Shown here piece by piece: positions 10,110 through 23,590 of a DNA stretch of 64,000 bases (the first letter of the stretch is position 1; every line of letters starts with the position of its first letter). Both the position numbers and the translations under genes were made by a program. Under the pieces are notes generated by a model. It ran no database searches. It was not told the DNA's origin and saw only the letters and a program-made list of their open reading frames with translations. The stretch is from Tubiluchus corallicola (Eukaryota; Priapulida; Priapulimorpha; Priapulimorphida; Tubiluchidae): positions 1-64,000 of the forward strand of contig JAQGDQ010000624.1 in the NCBI GenBank assembly GCA_030141605.1, written 5' to 3'.

Positions 10110-11105
10110 ACCCAATGGTAAAAAGCGCTGCTTACCATGAATATCACAACTTGACAGATTACTAAAAGCGCTGCTTACCATGCACATCACAGGTCGACTG
10201 ATTACTAAAAGCCCTGCTTACCATGCATATCACAGCTTGATCGATTACTAAAAGCCCTGCTTACCATGCATATCACAGCTTGATCGATTACTAAAAGCCC
10301 TGCTTACCATGCATATCACAGCTTGACTGATTACTAAAAGCCCTACTTACCATGCATATCACAGCATGACTGATTACTAAAAGCCCTACTTAACATGCAT
10401 ATCACAGCTTGACTGATTACTAAAAGCCTTACTTAACGTGCATATCACAGCTTGACTGATTACTAAAAGCCCTGCTTACCGTGTATATCACAGCTTGACT
10501 GAATACTAAAAGCCCTGCTTACCGTGCATATCACAGCTTGACCGATTACTAAAAGCGCTGCTTACAGTGCATTTCACACCTTGACTGATTACTAAAAGCC
10601 CTGCTTACCGTGCATATCACAGCTTGACCGATTACTGAAAGCGCTGCTTACAGTGCATAACACAGCTTGACCGATTACTAAAAGCGCTGCTTACAGTGCA
10701 TAACACAGCTTAACTGATTACTAAAAGTGCTGTTACCGCAAATATCAAATATTGACCAAATACTTGAATTGCTGCTCACTACCCATATCACAGCTTGAGC
10801 GATTATTAAAATTGCTGTTGTTGTGCAGATCATAGCTTGACTGATCACTAAAAGCGCTGCTTACTGTGTAGATCATAGCTTGACCAATTTCTAAAAGCCC
10901 TACTTAACGTGCATATCACAGCTTGACTGATTACTAAAAGCCCTGCTTACCGTGCATATCACAGCTTGACAACTTACAAAAGCGTTGCTTACCATGCATA
11001 TCACAGCTTGACTGATTACTAAAAGCCCTGCTTGCCGTGCATATCACAGCTTGACAACTTACAAAAGCGTTGCTTACCATGCATATCACAGCTTGACCGA
11101 TTACT
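10110..11105. repeat. 43-bp minisatellite, about 23 units
   Basis: The unit is taaaagccctgcttacc, atgcatatcacagcttgac, tgattac. Unit edges are regular on the left and looser from about 10730 to 10870. It is the longest array in the window and lies in the intron between the 12049 and 9383 exons. Open frames crossing it are artefacts. Confidence 0.93.
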
Positions 11106-11949
11106 AGATCGACGTCGTTCTGACTTTGCATCATCTCCACTCGTACGACGTTTTGCTGAAACATGGATTGGAGACATAATTTAATTTTGGCACTTGAGAA
11201 AATGTTAAAGCTAAAAGTTAACACAATGTTGAGAAAACCAATCTGTTAGGTTATTTAAACGGCTAGGAGTTAAAATGATTTCTAACACACATGTATAAAT
11301 GGATAACACAATATTTTTTCTCGGCAAAACTAATATTTCAGATCATTATCTTAATCTGAACGTCTTGTAAGACTTATGTTGTACTTGCAAATTTTCTATA
11401 CCTATCTTACTCTTACTTGCATACAGTTTAACTAATAAATAAGTGCACATTTTACATAAAAACATGTTTGTAAAAAGTAGTAGTAAAGATTCCTTGACTT
11501 GTAGAAAAGAACTGCCCAAAATTAGTAAATTAGTAATAAAGAGGACGATACTAATGAATGTAATTGCAATGACGGTGTTCATTACGATAAAAACGAAATC
11601 ACTACTGCTCGACCGACGATTAAATAGCAAAAATCAATTCCCTTTTAACTGGCTGCATTATGATATTTAACGGATGATAAACCCAGAAAATAATTTATTT
11701 TGCTGGAAATGATTTTCTACGGGGAAATTAGCTTGCTCCAGCATAAAGAATCTGACAGCCAATGGGAAATCAGAATAAAGAACAAATCCCATTATCCACT
11801 GTACATGACTGTCACAAACAACTGGTATGAATTACTCAAAGACATTGATTAGCCTGGATATAAGATGTAGATTTTCTTGAAAAACAAAATACTTATCATG
11901 GCAATTCGCGGTCTAGGACGACGAACTAGATTGGAAATGCTATTGTGAC

Positions 11950-11952
<3 letters not shown>
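11106..11952. other. Intron without recognised features
   Basis: AT-rich sequence after the 43-bp array. Short open frames on both strands lack coding character. Nothing else was seen. Confidence 0.45.
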
Positions 11953-12011
<59 letters not shown>

Positions 12012-12024
12012 GAGAGAGAGAGAG
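11953..12024. repeat. (GA)n microsatellite
   Basis: A near-pure GA tract of about 70 bp that starts roughly 25 bp after the donor of the 12049-12212 exon. Confidence 0.95.
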
Positions 12025-12048
12025 GAAGAAAAGAGGAGTTTTTCTTAC

Positions 12049-12212
12049 CGGATCGGCTTCTATACAGCCGACTTGGCATGCTCGGTGAAGATGGGATGAG
12101 CAATTTCTTATTGAACTTGATTTGGACATTTGGAGAAATCTCAAGATGGTCGCACTTAATTTCTGGTACCTGATGAATGGAATCAACACTGGCCGTCTTG
12201 CGAAGCGTGCCA
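12049..12212 (-). CDS. ANKFN1: ANKFN1-like exon preceding the ankyrin segment
   Basis: Exon of 164 bp with 54 complete codons. The acceptor is tttttttcag and the donor is GATCCG|gtaaga. It begins GTLRKTASVDSIHQ, where RKTAS is a basophilic kinase-type motif, and ends PSSPSMPSRLYRSRS. The last base plus CG of the next exon makes Ala, giving the junction RSRS-ALFDAVEK. A (GA)n microsatellite begins in the intron only about 25 bp after the donor. The polypyrimidine tract and phase agreement are good. Confidence 0.8.
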
Positions 12213-12557
12213 CTGAAAAAAAATAAAAACTTATGGCAGAATATCCACATTTGGTAGAAAATTAATGATTAAATATTTTAGGTGAAAGATGATGGAATTC
12301 CCAGTATAATTTGAACACAATATCTGAACAGGCCTGGACACATACTAGCAATAATGTATGCCTTTCATGTTTACATTAATATTTCATTATATTTGTATTT
12401 TCTATTTATTTTATTACATTATAAGTTATGTTTAACTTCATTCTGTACTCAACAATTTATGTTTCTCATATTGCACCATTTTGTAATAATGAACGACACT
12501 TCAGTGTTGTTTAAATTCACGAAGAGCTATACAATCTTATAAAAATAAAATAGTTAT

Positions 12558-12709
12558 TATTCATAATAATAGTGATAATGATGATGATAATAACGATGAT
12601 GATGGCGAAGCCGCTGTCACTAACAATAACAACAGCAACAGCAATAATCATCATACTAGTAATAACGATAATAATGATACTACTATTACTATTACTAATA
12701 ATAATGATG

Positions 12710-12754
<45 letters not shown>

Positions 12755-12775
12755 TTAATAATGTTAATCAACAAG
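12558..12775. repeat. Trinucleotide-rich tract (ATA/ATG)
   Basis: Imperfect (ATG/ATA)n becoming pure (ATA)n at about 12708-12755. Open frames of poly-Ile/Met in this tract are artefacts. Confidence 0.9.
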
Positions 12776-12968
12776 CATTTTGCATAAAGTCGAAAGTACG
12801 TAAAACTGTATCGTGGTAAAAGTAACAAATCTACTATCCACACAGTCAGTAACGAGTGAAAATTTAAGAGCTATGCCAAGTGACGTGCAAGTATAAGGCT
12901 CTATATAGGTACTTTATGTGAACCTTATTGTCCAAAATGTTAGCCAAGTAGCAGAAAGAGGAGAACAG

Positions 12969-13025
12969 CACACACATAAGCACACACACACACACGCACG
13001 TGCGCGTGCACGCACACACACACAA
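12969..13025. repeat. (CA)n with alternating CG core
   Basis: Alternating purine-pyrimidine tract (cacaca, cgcacgtgcgcgtgcacgc, acacac). Such tracts can adopt Z-DNA. Confidence 0.85.
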
Positions 13026-13459
13026 AATCTGCCACTAACAAACCCACTATACTGCGATTTTATCCATCAAAATCAGTAATGCACCAAACCCAAATAAGGG
13101 AGAATGTATAAGGAGAGAATGAAGAATATCCCAACAGCAAACTTCTCTATGAAGCAATTTCTAGATCCTGTACATCTCGTAAACTGCAAGAATGAAAGTT
13201 GTAAAACGTATCAGAAATTCAGGAATTCAAACTACACCAACATGGCAAATGATATTGCGACTACTCACGGTAACCCTCCGATGATAAATAATGCATAAAC
13301 GTCCCTCTCGGATTTTTTAAGCAAAAAAATAATAGATGTTCCAACAACACCGGACTAGACGTTCCGCATTTTCTCAGTGAGAAAATACATTTTCATGAAG
13401 TTGAAATACGGCATTATCAGACCAAGAATTCAAATTGCAGCCGCTCTCGCCTGGCATAC

Positions 13460-13546
13460 CTTCGACTTTTAGCGTGGGAATCAGCTAATGCAGTTGAGTC
13501 CAACTCATGGTAAAACGTTGATGGAGCAGAAATTCGTTTATTTCCA
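13460..13546 (-). CDS. ANKFN1: ANKFN1-like exon, Ser/Arg-rich
   Basis: Exon of 87 bp between acceptor cttttggttag and donor CGAAG|gtatgc. It encodes GNKRISAPSTFYHELDST, then ALADSHAKSR and a split Ser codon. The base and codon texture (AGT CGA, GCT GAT TCC) is coding-like against an AT-rich background. Its phase (one base in, two bases out) joins it to both neighbours. No domain is assigned; it belongs to the polar region before the ankyrin segment. Confidence 0.7.
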
Positions 13547-14329
13547 CTAACCAAAAGACACAGAGAAAAGTTCACGCATTCAGTATCTTCATAGATAGCA
13601 AGCAATCTTTTGTTTTCCATTTGTTATATTCCTCCAGGGTTCTATTTCAACGCGAAATCTCATTTCCGCAAAAATTGATTTACTGATGAAAATTTTTTTA
13701 GGCGAAATTTTTACACTATTATCTTTAACAGAAACAACACATTGCTTAATCAACTGCTCAATAAACGTAGCTGATCAAGCTATTGCAGAACGCGTAAGAC
13801 ACAAATCTACGTAATTACGTTTGTTGTATATATGACATGTAGAATATCATAATAGAAGCTTCACATTTTACAGGATTGTGGGTGTTATCCTTCTGCATCA
13901 ATCAAAAAAAACTAAAATTAGTACTTTCTACGATTTAAAAAAATTGTTTATGAAAATGTTTCGTATTTCGGCTGTTTCGTAAACGCTGTTCAGTAACAAA
14001 TAATCCATTTTTATCGGCAATCTAAGTGCGATTATGAGACCCGACCGGTTTCGACAAGGTAAACATTTTGCCCCTAACAACAACATGTAGTTATCATTAG
14101 TGAGCTTAAACAACATGACGCTGATGACGACAATACCAGGCTAACTCATGTTTTTTTACACTGCATGAGAAAATTCACAGAAGTAGATTCATTTCTCAAT
14201 CAAGACTCGGGTTTGGGTCCTGTTTGGAAGACAGCAGTTGCTAAAGTGCCAGTCTTGAGAGCAGAAGGACCCGAACGTGTGAAAGCTTTCCGTGTGAACC
14301 ATTCCTTCAAATGTGTAACTAAGAAGTCA

Positions 14330-14879
14330 TTAAAGGAAAGGCCAAGCTTTCTGGGAAGTTGGGCTTATTTCAGTGTTCGGAAAAAATATAAGACGGGTTT
14401 AATAATAAAAGAGTGATAAGCGCCTCGTGTAATTAGTAAAGCTACATTAAAGTCGCGATTATTTCAAATTGGTGCTCCCATGTTGAACGCCCATTCTTTC
14501 ACCAATGACGTCATCATCGACTGAAGAAAAGCAGCGCACTGTCAACTTCCATCAAAAGTACAATAAGTTTCTACAAAAAATTAAATAGCTAACCTAGTGA
14601 AATTTTACATGAACATTAGGTAAGCTGCAGAAGTTAGAATTAGTTTAAACAGTGTGCGCCTATGAAACTCCACCAGATACGTCATAATTTTCAAGCAAGT
14701 GGTGACTACTACCACGCCTGAAAATTTTTATGCAGTGGTAGTATACACCAACTTTATGATTTATAGACACTTATTTGCAATTTTTTTGTTATATTTTTAT
14801 ATAACATAATATTACTGTTATATTAAGTGATAACAGTAAAATAAACCCAATATGCTAAGTGGCTTGTCCTTTCCTTTAA
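14330..14879. mobile_element. MITE family B (TTAA, AGGAAAG ends), copy 1
   Basis: TTAA on each side, with ends AGGAAAGGCC and its partner ggactgt...TCCTTTCCT. 550 bp, non-coding. Colinear with the copies at 21794, 24041 and 59591 (reversed), sharing taaagtcgcgat, gacgtcat, and gaagaaaagcagcgcactgt. Confidence 0.85.
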
Positions 14880-15299
14880 AAGAATATAATTATCTTTTTC
14901 CAGTTCTTGTTGTAAGCATTTTGGTTCTTCAACAACTATATCTTCTAAAGTCTAAACGAAAAACCGGTCCATTGTCCGCTGCAAGATATTATGAAATTGA
15001 TACCAAAAATTCAAGATCATTTATTCCGCAGAGATCCCAGAACAGCAGCCACTAATTTCATTCCACGCTACAAATTCTCTCTGATCTACGAGCACCAAAT
15101 GAAAACTTATAATGGCTTCCTGGCCAAACTGGATGGTAGCAAATATCATTATTAATGGCTGGCAGACACGCAATGAACAAAACATTAGCAAGGCTTGCAC
15201 GTTTCGCAACCACCATGGTACAGATTCATCATCAATTGAAATGAAATTTATGGTAATGTTTCTCTCTGTGTGTGTGCAGGAAAGTGAAAGGTACGAAAA

Positions 15300-15560
15300 C
15301 TGGGTGAAAACTGAATGAATTTACAAACAATGGCGGACCTAGCACCGATCCCTGCGGAACACCCTAGATTTCTACAAACAAGCTGGTAAAAGAGGCGCAT
15401 GAAGTAAAGGAAGAATAAATGTCCAGATTCCGATTCCTCTGACCACTATGCAATGATTTATGTACCATTATTGGACTTTCTTAGTTGCTTTCATTCAGCT
15501 CTTTGCCTACCAAGTACCCAGTCGTATATTGGTCTAGACTTTCCTGACGGTACCAGCTTC
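15300..15560 (-). pseudogene. LINE reverse transcriptase remnant
   Basis: On the minus strand, 15363-15332 translates to GVPQGSVLGPP, the conserved reverse-transcriptase block B motif of non-LTR retrotransposons. Upstream traces (YDWVLGRQ) and downstream LFV are broken by stops and frameshifts. The active-site YxDD block is not present here. Confidence 0.65.
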
Positions 15561-18171
15561 TATCGCGTGCTACAAATGAACTAGAAATCTATGAATGTTT
15601 AGTAAATAGATCATATCACGACAGATGCAGGCACAAGGGAATTGCTGAATAGAATACCGAAATAGATCCATTTGAAAATTGCTGCTTTTCAAAATCCGCT
15701 GATGCGGCAAGTGAAATGTTTTTAAACGAACGAATACGACCACGCCAGTCATGCATCGCCGTGTTATGTATGCAAAATAAATAATTCATGCCAAAGTAGT
15801 TTTATATAGTTTTTATATGCAATTTTGTGTACACTTAGTATATGTAAAACAATATGCCAATATTTTTCATCACATTTCTCATTTCATTGTAACGCTACGT
15901 CTGTGACTATTTCACGAAAACAAAAATATCAAGTTCTATATTTGTCACGACATACCAAATAGATTTAAGCAGATTTCCTCCAATTTCTAGCATAACATGA
16001 ATAATAATAGGCGCTCTGTTTTTATAGATTTCAGTCCAACCTTACAGCAGTAAATGCGGGTCAGCGAAGTTAGTTAAGCAACATAAGATGCAAAATGTTA
16101 TAATTAGTAACCTACAAGGTACAAGGAGTTGGGCAACCAAAAACCAATAATTATTTGGGAAATAGTTGCTCTTAATATTATGTGGAGGCAGAATTTAGTG
16201 ATATCGTGGGCGATGTTGAGTGAATAATTCAAGATTAAAGGTCAATAACAATTCAAAACCTATAAGAGGTTTAGCACCAAAACTTTAACATTGGAGACAG
16301 AACTTAGTGGGTCAGCCGGCGACCAATGACAAAACAGCAAAATGCAAAAAATCAAAACAACTGAATTTATTGCAACCACATCCAGAAAACAACTTAAAGG
16401 TACCATCTGAAACCACAACAGTTAAGTGCAAGTAATCTATGGTTAGGGATGCCACCTCGTCGCCAACTGAAATCAGTAGTCAAGAGCCAGCTGGGGGGGG
16501 GGGTGAGTCTGAACCTGGGAGGCCTTCTTCCGAAACAAAAATAAAAAAAATTAAACCTAAACCACAGTACAGATTTCTGGATTTTAGACTCTAAAAAAGC
16601 CTTGTAAACCTAAAACTAACAAAAGTGCAAAGAGTGTACATCAATTTTTGGAGTCTCTTTCCAGTCCCAATGCATTTACTATGTTTTTGAGATTTCTGGT
16701 GACAGTTTGTTGTGTGAATTAAAGCTAAGCCGGAAGATTGTTTGCACTGGAGCACTTACGGCTGCAGCAAAAATTATTGGCGAAAAATGTAAACAGCGTT
16801 AATGATGAGGCCATGTAAAAGTCTAAACTTAATTTAATGAGTTTACTATTTTACTTAAGAAAGGTTCTTCTATTTTTAGCTTAGTTCTTAACGTTTCAAT
16901 AGTATGCTAGATGTATTTCCCGTTTTTCCCACTTAGATTTCAACGCAATGGCCGAAATCAGGAGATTTCATAATTTTCCAAACGTGCGACCGAAGTCCGG
17001 ATGTATGGCTGAGTTTCAGGAGACTCCGGGCCAAATCAGGACTGGTGGCAACCCTATCTGTCTGCCATAAAAGATATAGCAGCGCCGCCAGCGAAGCCAC
17101 TCAAAATAAAAATCCTCTTTATTTTAATGTGAAAACAGTACGAAACACCTAGCTTCTAAGATTAAAGCAGTTGCCCATGAAAGCAGCAGCAATTGCTAGT
17201 GCTTCATGAACTAAACGATCTAGCAGAACTCATTTTCCAATCCCAAAAACTCTCAGGTAAATGTCGAGAAAGAGATCAATGAGGCTTTTAATGGCCAGCT
17301 CTGTTTAACAGCCATAGTCTAAACGACTTCTAGAGATGAAATCGTATGGCTTCACTTGACAATCTCAACCTGTAGCAAATGAGCAAAGAGAGAAGCCATA
17401 ATAATGGTGCCGGAAGGAAACTCTGTGATTCCGAGGTACTAATTTAGGTTGTTGAAAGTCTGCGCTGAGCCTGCTGAGATCAGTGTCACGATTACTGAGT
17501 TATTAGGTGAATGCTTGCTTTAAAACCAAGAGGACAAGGTTCGTTGGCATACATCCATCAGGTAAAGGCCTATTTGCCTTCAACTAAGAGGATAGACATC
17601 AGATGACAGTATACTTCAGATAAATGCCTGTACATAAATCGGAAAACACCAATCGACGAGCGCGGGTCAACTACGCAATGGCCAATCAAAGCACTCCTTT
17701 TATGGCACTCATTCCCAGCTGCGTGTCACAAAAGCTAATCAGGAACACACGCGGGAAATGTATGAACATAATTATACTAGAGGCGACAAATTCAATTATG
17801 TAGGACTATGTGTTATTATTATTTTAATTTTATCCAGCCAAAATTCCTGCAACTAAAATTTGTTTAGCAATAAAACCGAGACATTATAATTGTGAAACGT
17901 TGGTTGGGTAGTTCCAGGCACTGCAAAGGTTAAAAAGGGTTAAACAAACGTGCCGCTGGATCAAAATTAATCTCTCTCAGTTTGGGAGACAACAAGAGCT
18001 GAACACTTTCAAATTGATAAATTGTTTCCTATTTTTTTAACTTAAGTTTTTACACTGTTTCTGTTCACTATTGGCTGCATGCAAGACAGGTATGTAGATT
18101 ATATGCAGACTACATGCACAGGAAGAGGTTGCCAAATACTACTCTACAGCAGAAAATAACATTAATGTTTA
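15561..18171. other. Long intron stretch without recognised features
   Basis: No exon or clear repeat was found apart from a short (G)n run at about 16493-16502. It is part of the 15.9-kb intron. Confidence 0.45.
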
Positions 18172-18430
18172 TTAAAGGAAAAAAGATCATTTTTCATATT
18201 TTGCCCCATTTTATAAGTGCGCTAAAAGTGTACATTTTAAGACCCACAAAAATGCCAAAGCGTTTCTGATTAAGTAAATAATAGGTTAAAACTAATAGGT
18301 CAACGTGAGGCGAGCCCAACTAGTGATGACATCACAACTGACGTAATAATTCTTTCGCGTAAATAATTCTTGAAAAAAAGACAGTTTGAGGTTGAGCGTC
18401 CAGTATTTGGCAGAACTCTAAAATAATATT
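18172..18430 (+). mobile_element. MITE family A fragment
   Basis: It begins TTAA-AGGAAAAAAG and follows the family A consensus (tacattttaagaccc, tgatgacatcacaactga). The right end is missing. Confidence 0.65.
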
Positions 18431-19267
18431 TACAAAAGTTATCTGGGGTAATTTATGTTCATCCATATATTGCTTAATTACACCAGGCTTTTACACTGAT
18501 GATGCGCAAATTTTATATCAAGAACTAATTTCATTCAAGTATAATTAAAAAAGAAAAAATAATAATTTCACGACAAGTTTGTGTGACAACTGACATTTTT
18601 TCATTAACGCGCAGCATACTGATTTAGCGCACATATCCTAGAGTGAAGTCATTGGGATTTTGTGCAATGATTTGCTTGACAATTTCTTGTTGACCGCTAA
18701 GTAAAAAAGTGATATATTTTCTGCAGTTTTCTACAAAAAATTACCAAAACTGCAAGCATTCTTCACATTTTTTGGATTTTTTCTGGTTTCCCTAGAGATT
18801 GTATAACCGCTGTCAGAGAGCAAGAATTTGTGAGACTGTGCCGCGCATGCTCAGCTGAAGTGCCACGTTCGTTTTGCATTAGGACAAACACATCGTAAAA
18901 AAGAAAAAAAAAACTAAAACGAATCAAATTCATTTAATCTGTACGGCTTTCAAGAATGACTCTCTTTTGGCTTACTCGAAGCAAATTCAGAAAGTCTCTG
19001 TAAAGTTTTCCAACCTCTGTTTGGTTTGATGGACATCTAGAAAGATGGGTGTCTGTCAATATTTTTAAAGAACATTTCAAAATAGACAATGAGTACATCT
19101 AAGAGCTGGTGAAGTTCAAGGAACTTAATCAATTTTGTTTGAGCAACAAATTGCTCCACTGGACGCCGAGACTTTACACCCTGGAGCGAATGCCCTGGTG
19201 TCATGTATTAGATCATAAATTAACCCCATTTTCAATCAAGTAAGAGACACAGCTGCCACAAACGAGG

Positions 19268-19876
19268 TTAAAGGAAGACAGGATGATTTTTCATACACTA
19301 CCCCATTTTCAAGTCCGATATCCGATAAAAAGTATACATTTTAACACCAGTAATACTGCAAAAGCGTTTCTGATAATTAAATAATAGATTAAAAATTTAA
19401 TTAACGGCAACGAGAATAATTATTTATGACATCACAAACTAACATAATTTTCAACAGCAAAAATATTCCACGAGCGTGTTCCAAGTGTTTGTGAAAGCGA
19501 AAATTGAAGTACAGTACTGTAAGAGATTCAGCGTGTTGTATTAAAACTCAGCAAGTATTAAGAAAAAAACTGAAATTTCAAATTTACCACTGTGCTCACG
19601 CATGAGCTGTCGAACGTGTGTAGTTCATCACAAACTAACATATCTGAAATGAAAGGTACAGTATTTGTTTTTTGTCCAAGGCATTTCTGAAATGTAGGCG
19701 CTAGTGTCAGTCTAACTAGCGAATGGCGAAATGCATGTAACAGCGGAGAATAGTGGCGCGAACGCGAAATTGTGTTTATGTGGTAATAATTTCTTCACGT
19801 AAGTCATTCTTAAAAACGAGTAGGTTTCCTTTCAATATTTTAAATGACCTGTAGTATAAGATTGGGTCCGGTCTTG
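19268..19876 (+). mobile_element. MITE family A, near full length
   Basis: It starts TTAA-AGGAAGACAGG and ends in tccggtcttgatttaaag, a decayed inverted terminus. Internal blocks match the copy at 29995-30577 (ggcgctagtg, ctaacta, cgaaatgcatgtaac). Confidence 0.7.
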
Positions 19877-20742
19877 ATTTAAAGCACGCACAATTAAAAA
19901 CTAATCATACAATGTATATACTAGCACAGTACGCAGTTGTAGTCTCTAAAGTCTAAACTTTATGGAAAATTATGCAACTGTAGTTTCATAATGACGAAAT
20001 GACGAAATTATAAACAATTCCTAGTTGCCAATTTCGGTTTTCGAACTGCAACTAAACGTGTGCCACGTTTAATACGTCTTAGCGAACCAACCTCGTGGAT
20101 TACTTGCACGATATTGGCCAGAAAATCCTTTAGTTGACTACATTTTAAGTGATTGTACAGTACTTTTGTAAAAAGTTTAATCCTAACGAACACAGTGGCG
20201 TGCAACTAGCATCGTAAGTATGCTGCATCTTACAGACTGTGGGCAAAACAGTTCAACATTTTGCATACGGGTAGCGTCGGTTTGCAGACGACCTAACAAC
20301 AAAAGATCGAAATGTCTGGATGTTAATTCTGAGTGCTTTCATTATAACTTCAATTACTTGGAAACCGTGGTCTCCAAGGTGACCGCTTCAGGGTCTTCGT
20401 GCTTATAACCACAAACTTTTAACAGAAAACTAATTTATACGTCCTGCCAAATCCAATGTTGGCAAATAACCGTTTCATTTTAGTAGCTCTGGAAGATGAA
20501 AATCAGGCGATTTAATACCATTGAATCTTATAATGCGTTATGAATATGTATTAGAATTACACGCTGATGGAGAAATATAAATCATTGCGCTCCGTGTGAA
20601 AGCGAAAACTTCACTAGATAAATTGACTGAAAGAAATTCACGAAAGAAAGTTATTGGATGAAAGGGCGACAAAAATTGCCCTGGTTTTAGAGAAACATCT
20701 AGAAGTAGTATGGGATGAGTCAACTAGGTAATTAAAGAACTA

Positions 20743-21245
20743 GCTTAAAACTTTAGATTGCGCACTAGCAGTCCTTTACATACCAAAAAATTTAAAATTG
20801 TAGATTACAAATCAGCAGTCCTTTACATACCAAAAATAGTTTAAAATTTTAGGTCACCCACCAGGAGTCCTTTATATATAAAAATAGCTTAAAATTTTAG
20901 ATTACACACTAGCTGTCACAAAAGATACCTTAAAATTTTAGATTACGCACTAGCTGTTACAAAAGATAGCTTAAAATTTTAGATCACGTACTAGCAGTCC
21001 TTTATATATAAAAATAGCTTAAAATTTTAGATCACGTACTAGCAGTCCTTTATATATAAAAATAGTTTAAAATTTTAGATCACCCACCAGCAATCCTTTA
21101 TATATAAAAATAGCCTAAAATTTTAGATCACGTACCAACAGTCCTTTATGTATAAAAATAGTTTAAATTTCAGATCACCCACTAGCAATCCTTTATGTAT
21201 AAATATAGCCTAAAATTTTAGATCACGTACCAGCAGTCCTTTATA
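20743..21245. repeat. ~48-bp minisatellite, about ten units
   Basis: The unit is aaaatagcttaaaatttt, agatcacgtactagcagt, cctttatatat. Early units vary in length. It lies in the long intron. Confidence 0.88.
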
Positions 21246-21793
21246 ACGAAAAAGCTTATCCATGCACAAGAAAATAAAGAATGATTTCAGGGAAAGTTTC
21301 AATACGAACAGATATGTTAATGGTTCTTATTTGGCAAGCTACCTGGTGGACCAATTTTAACCAGACAGAAACCTTACCAAAACTTCCCATACAACAAGAA
21401 TGAAAAGAGTCACAACATTTTAATAGTCTTACAAGGCCCGAAGCCATACGCAATCAAACACCGAGTGCCTCATTACATGTTGCCTAGAAGAAGCCAAAAG
21501 CCAATTAGATTAAGAGATTCCTCCTCTCAGTGCTGTGAAATTCAGGGACGAATTTCATCCACCAAACGCCGTCCTTCAATATATGAGTAGCAGTAGCAGA
21601 CGACTCAGTGGGGGCAAACAAGATGAATGCAAGAAAATAAATGTTAAATATTTCGATACATCAAATATGTTCTTTAAAGTAAGCTGGTAAACCAACTTTT
21701 TAATTAGTTAAAAATTGTAAATGCTATACATGATTTCTAAAAGATCAGCGTTTTACCTTCCCACTTACAAAAAGGGGATTTCATTTTTCTCTC

Positions 21794-22345
21794 TTAAAGG
21801 AAAGCCTCTCTAAAGAAAACTATGCTAATTTTAATGTTTGCGAAAAATGTTAGAAGAATTTAGTAATAAAATTGCAATAAGCGCCTCATGTAATTACTAA
21901 AATCACCTTAAAGTCGCGATCATGTCACGCTTGGGCGCTGTCATTTTGAGCGCCCATTTCCGACCAATGACGTCGTTCATCGGATGAAGAAGAGCAGCGC
22001 ACTGTCAATTTCCGTCAAAAGTATAAGTTTTTAAAAACATCAGATAGCTAATTTTGTAACATTTTTGCAAGAACATTAGGTAGGATTCAGAGGCGTGACT
22101 TAGTTTAAGCAGCGCAAATTTACGGAAAGCTAGGATGTGCTTACGAAAAGTCACGAAATCCATCAGTTACGTCATAATTTTCAAGTGAATGACAGCTGCT
22201 ACCACGCCTGAAAATTCCTATACAGCAGTAGTATTTATTAACTTTACGCTTTATAAACAATTTTTGCAAATTCTTTGTTATATTTTTCTAAGTATAAGTG
22301 ATAACAATAAAATTAAGCCTGCATGCTAAGTGACTGTTCATTTAA
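21794..22345. mobile_element. MITE family B, copy 2
   Basis: TTAA-AGGAAAGCCTC at the left and tgttcat-TTAAA at the right (decayed terminus). 552 bp. It has the same internal blocks as copy 1. Confidence 0.8.
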
Positions 22346-22854
22346 ATCAGCTGTAATGTAAAAGGGCACCTCTTTCTGCTGAATAAAACATCAAAATCTG
22401 ATTCAGCGACCAAGTTTTATTGCATGTTTACATTCAATATTGCCAATCCAGCACAGACCCTCCAGTTAATAACTTCAAGTACGTAATTTATTTTCTGCAC
22501 ATTTCTGTTTTCGCAAATCCAATCAATTATGAACAGCGTTTTCAGCGTCAGCAACCCGCCCAGCCGCAACATTGTAACAATTTTCACTGCCGGTCGATAG
22601 CTAAATGAAATGTGAATATTTTAGAGGACACTCGACGCGAAACGTTCTGTTTGTGGTGGGTAAACAAAGCTTAATTGACTCCAACTCTTCCCGCGGAGAA
22701 GATCGGTGTTGCCTGGCCGATGAACTCGTGTTGCCAGCTGATTATCACGTCTGAATTCAATTTCGTTAAATGTTTTGCAAACAGAATTTAAATTTTCACT
22801 TAGCGGAAATGAGCAGGTCACCTTTGGTTGTCAAAGAGAGGGTCTTGAAGCCAA

Positions 22855-22935
22855 ACAAAAGGAGGATTGAACTCAGGATAATGGCTTCAAGACAAGAATG
22901 CCACTGCCTTAGTGGCATAACAGGAATCAGGCATT
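22855..22935 (-). repeat. tRNA-like SINE head
   Basis: On the minus strand, GAG-TTCAATC-CTC is a T-arm with a proper loop. About 35 bases upstream, ATGCCACTAAGGCAGTGGC is an altered D-arm region. It resembles the tRNA-headed element at 9876. Confidence 0.4.
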
Positions 22936-23404
22936 GAGCAAGTAGTGCTTAGCTGAAAAGCATGTGTCAGCAATAGTCGCGATCTCTGTTTGTCAGTTCA
23001 TATACTCTTTGTTTACATCCTTCAGCAAGACTGCACAAGACAACCACAAACACTGATTCATTAATGTTTAATTACATTACCTTAAAATACGATGTCATGG
23101 TAATAGTTTTAGGTCTTTCACCAGGGCATTACAACAAAGGGCATTTTGAGATTAAGAATGAATTAATTCAATCAAACACGCATTTTGACACGCTTAATCT
23201 GTAAGCAATTTGTGACTCAAGTCACAAAAAAACTATAAAATTATGTTGTCATCACACAAACACAATATATCAATTAATACGTTCCACTTTTGAATGTAAA
23301 AAATAATAAAACTACAAAAATTGTTCGTTTTTTATTTATTATTTAATGCAAGGTGCATAATTGATTACATTGATGGCTGCAGCGAGACCGTAACTTAGCT
23401 CCCT

Positions 23405-23590
23405 ATTAATGACAATTCTCCAAGACGATATAATGAACTGCCAGAAATGACTCAGTCATGTTCAGATACATATACATCCTCTCTCAGCAGAGAAACACTT
23501 GTAAACACTATAGAAGAGAAACATACGCATCCATTTACTAACCTGTCTCAGTGTTGCTTAACTGCCGCCACTAAGCTCACACCGTGGCCA
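23405..23590 (-). repeat. SINE with 5S rRNA-derived head
   Basis: On the minus strand, GCAGTTAAGCAACACTGAG then GGTTAGTAAATGGATGCGT matches 5S rRNA. The body GAGGATGTATATGTAT, CATGACTGAGTCATTTCTGG, CAGTTCATTATATCGTCTTG follows. Confidence 0.8.

Noticed and set aside
10110-11105. Possible CRISPR-like array of regularly spaced repeats
   Set aside because: Units are contiguous tandem repeats of 43 bp without unique spacers, in a eukaryotic intron.
22621-22821. Minus-strand frame of 66 codons that might be an ANKFN1 exon
   Set aside because: No acceptor/donor pair in phase with the neighbours, and it adjoins a tRNA-like SINE.
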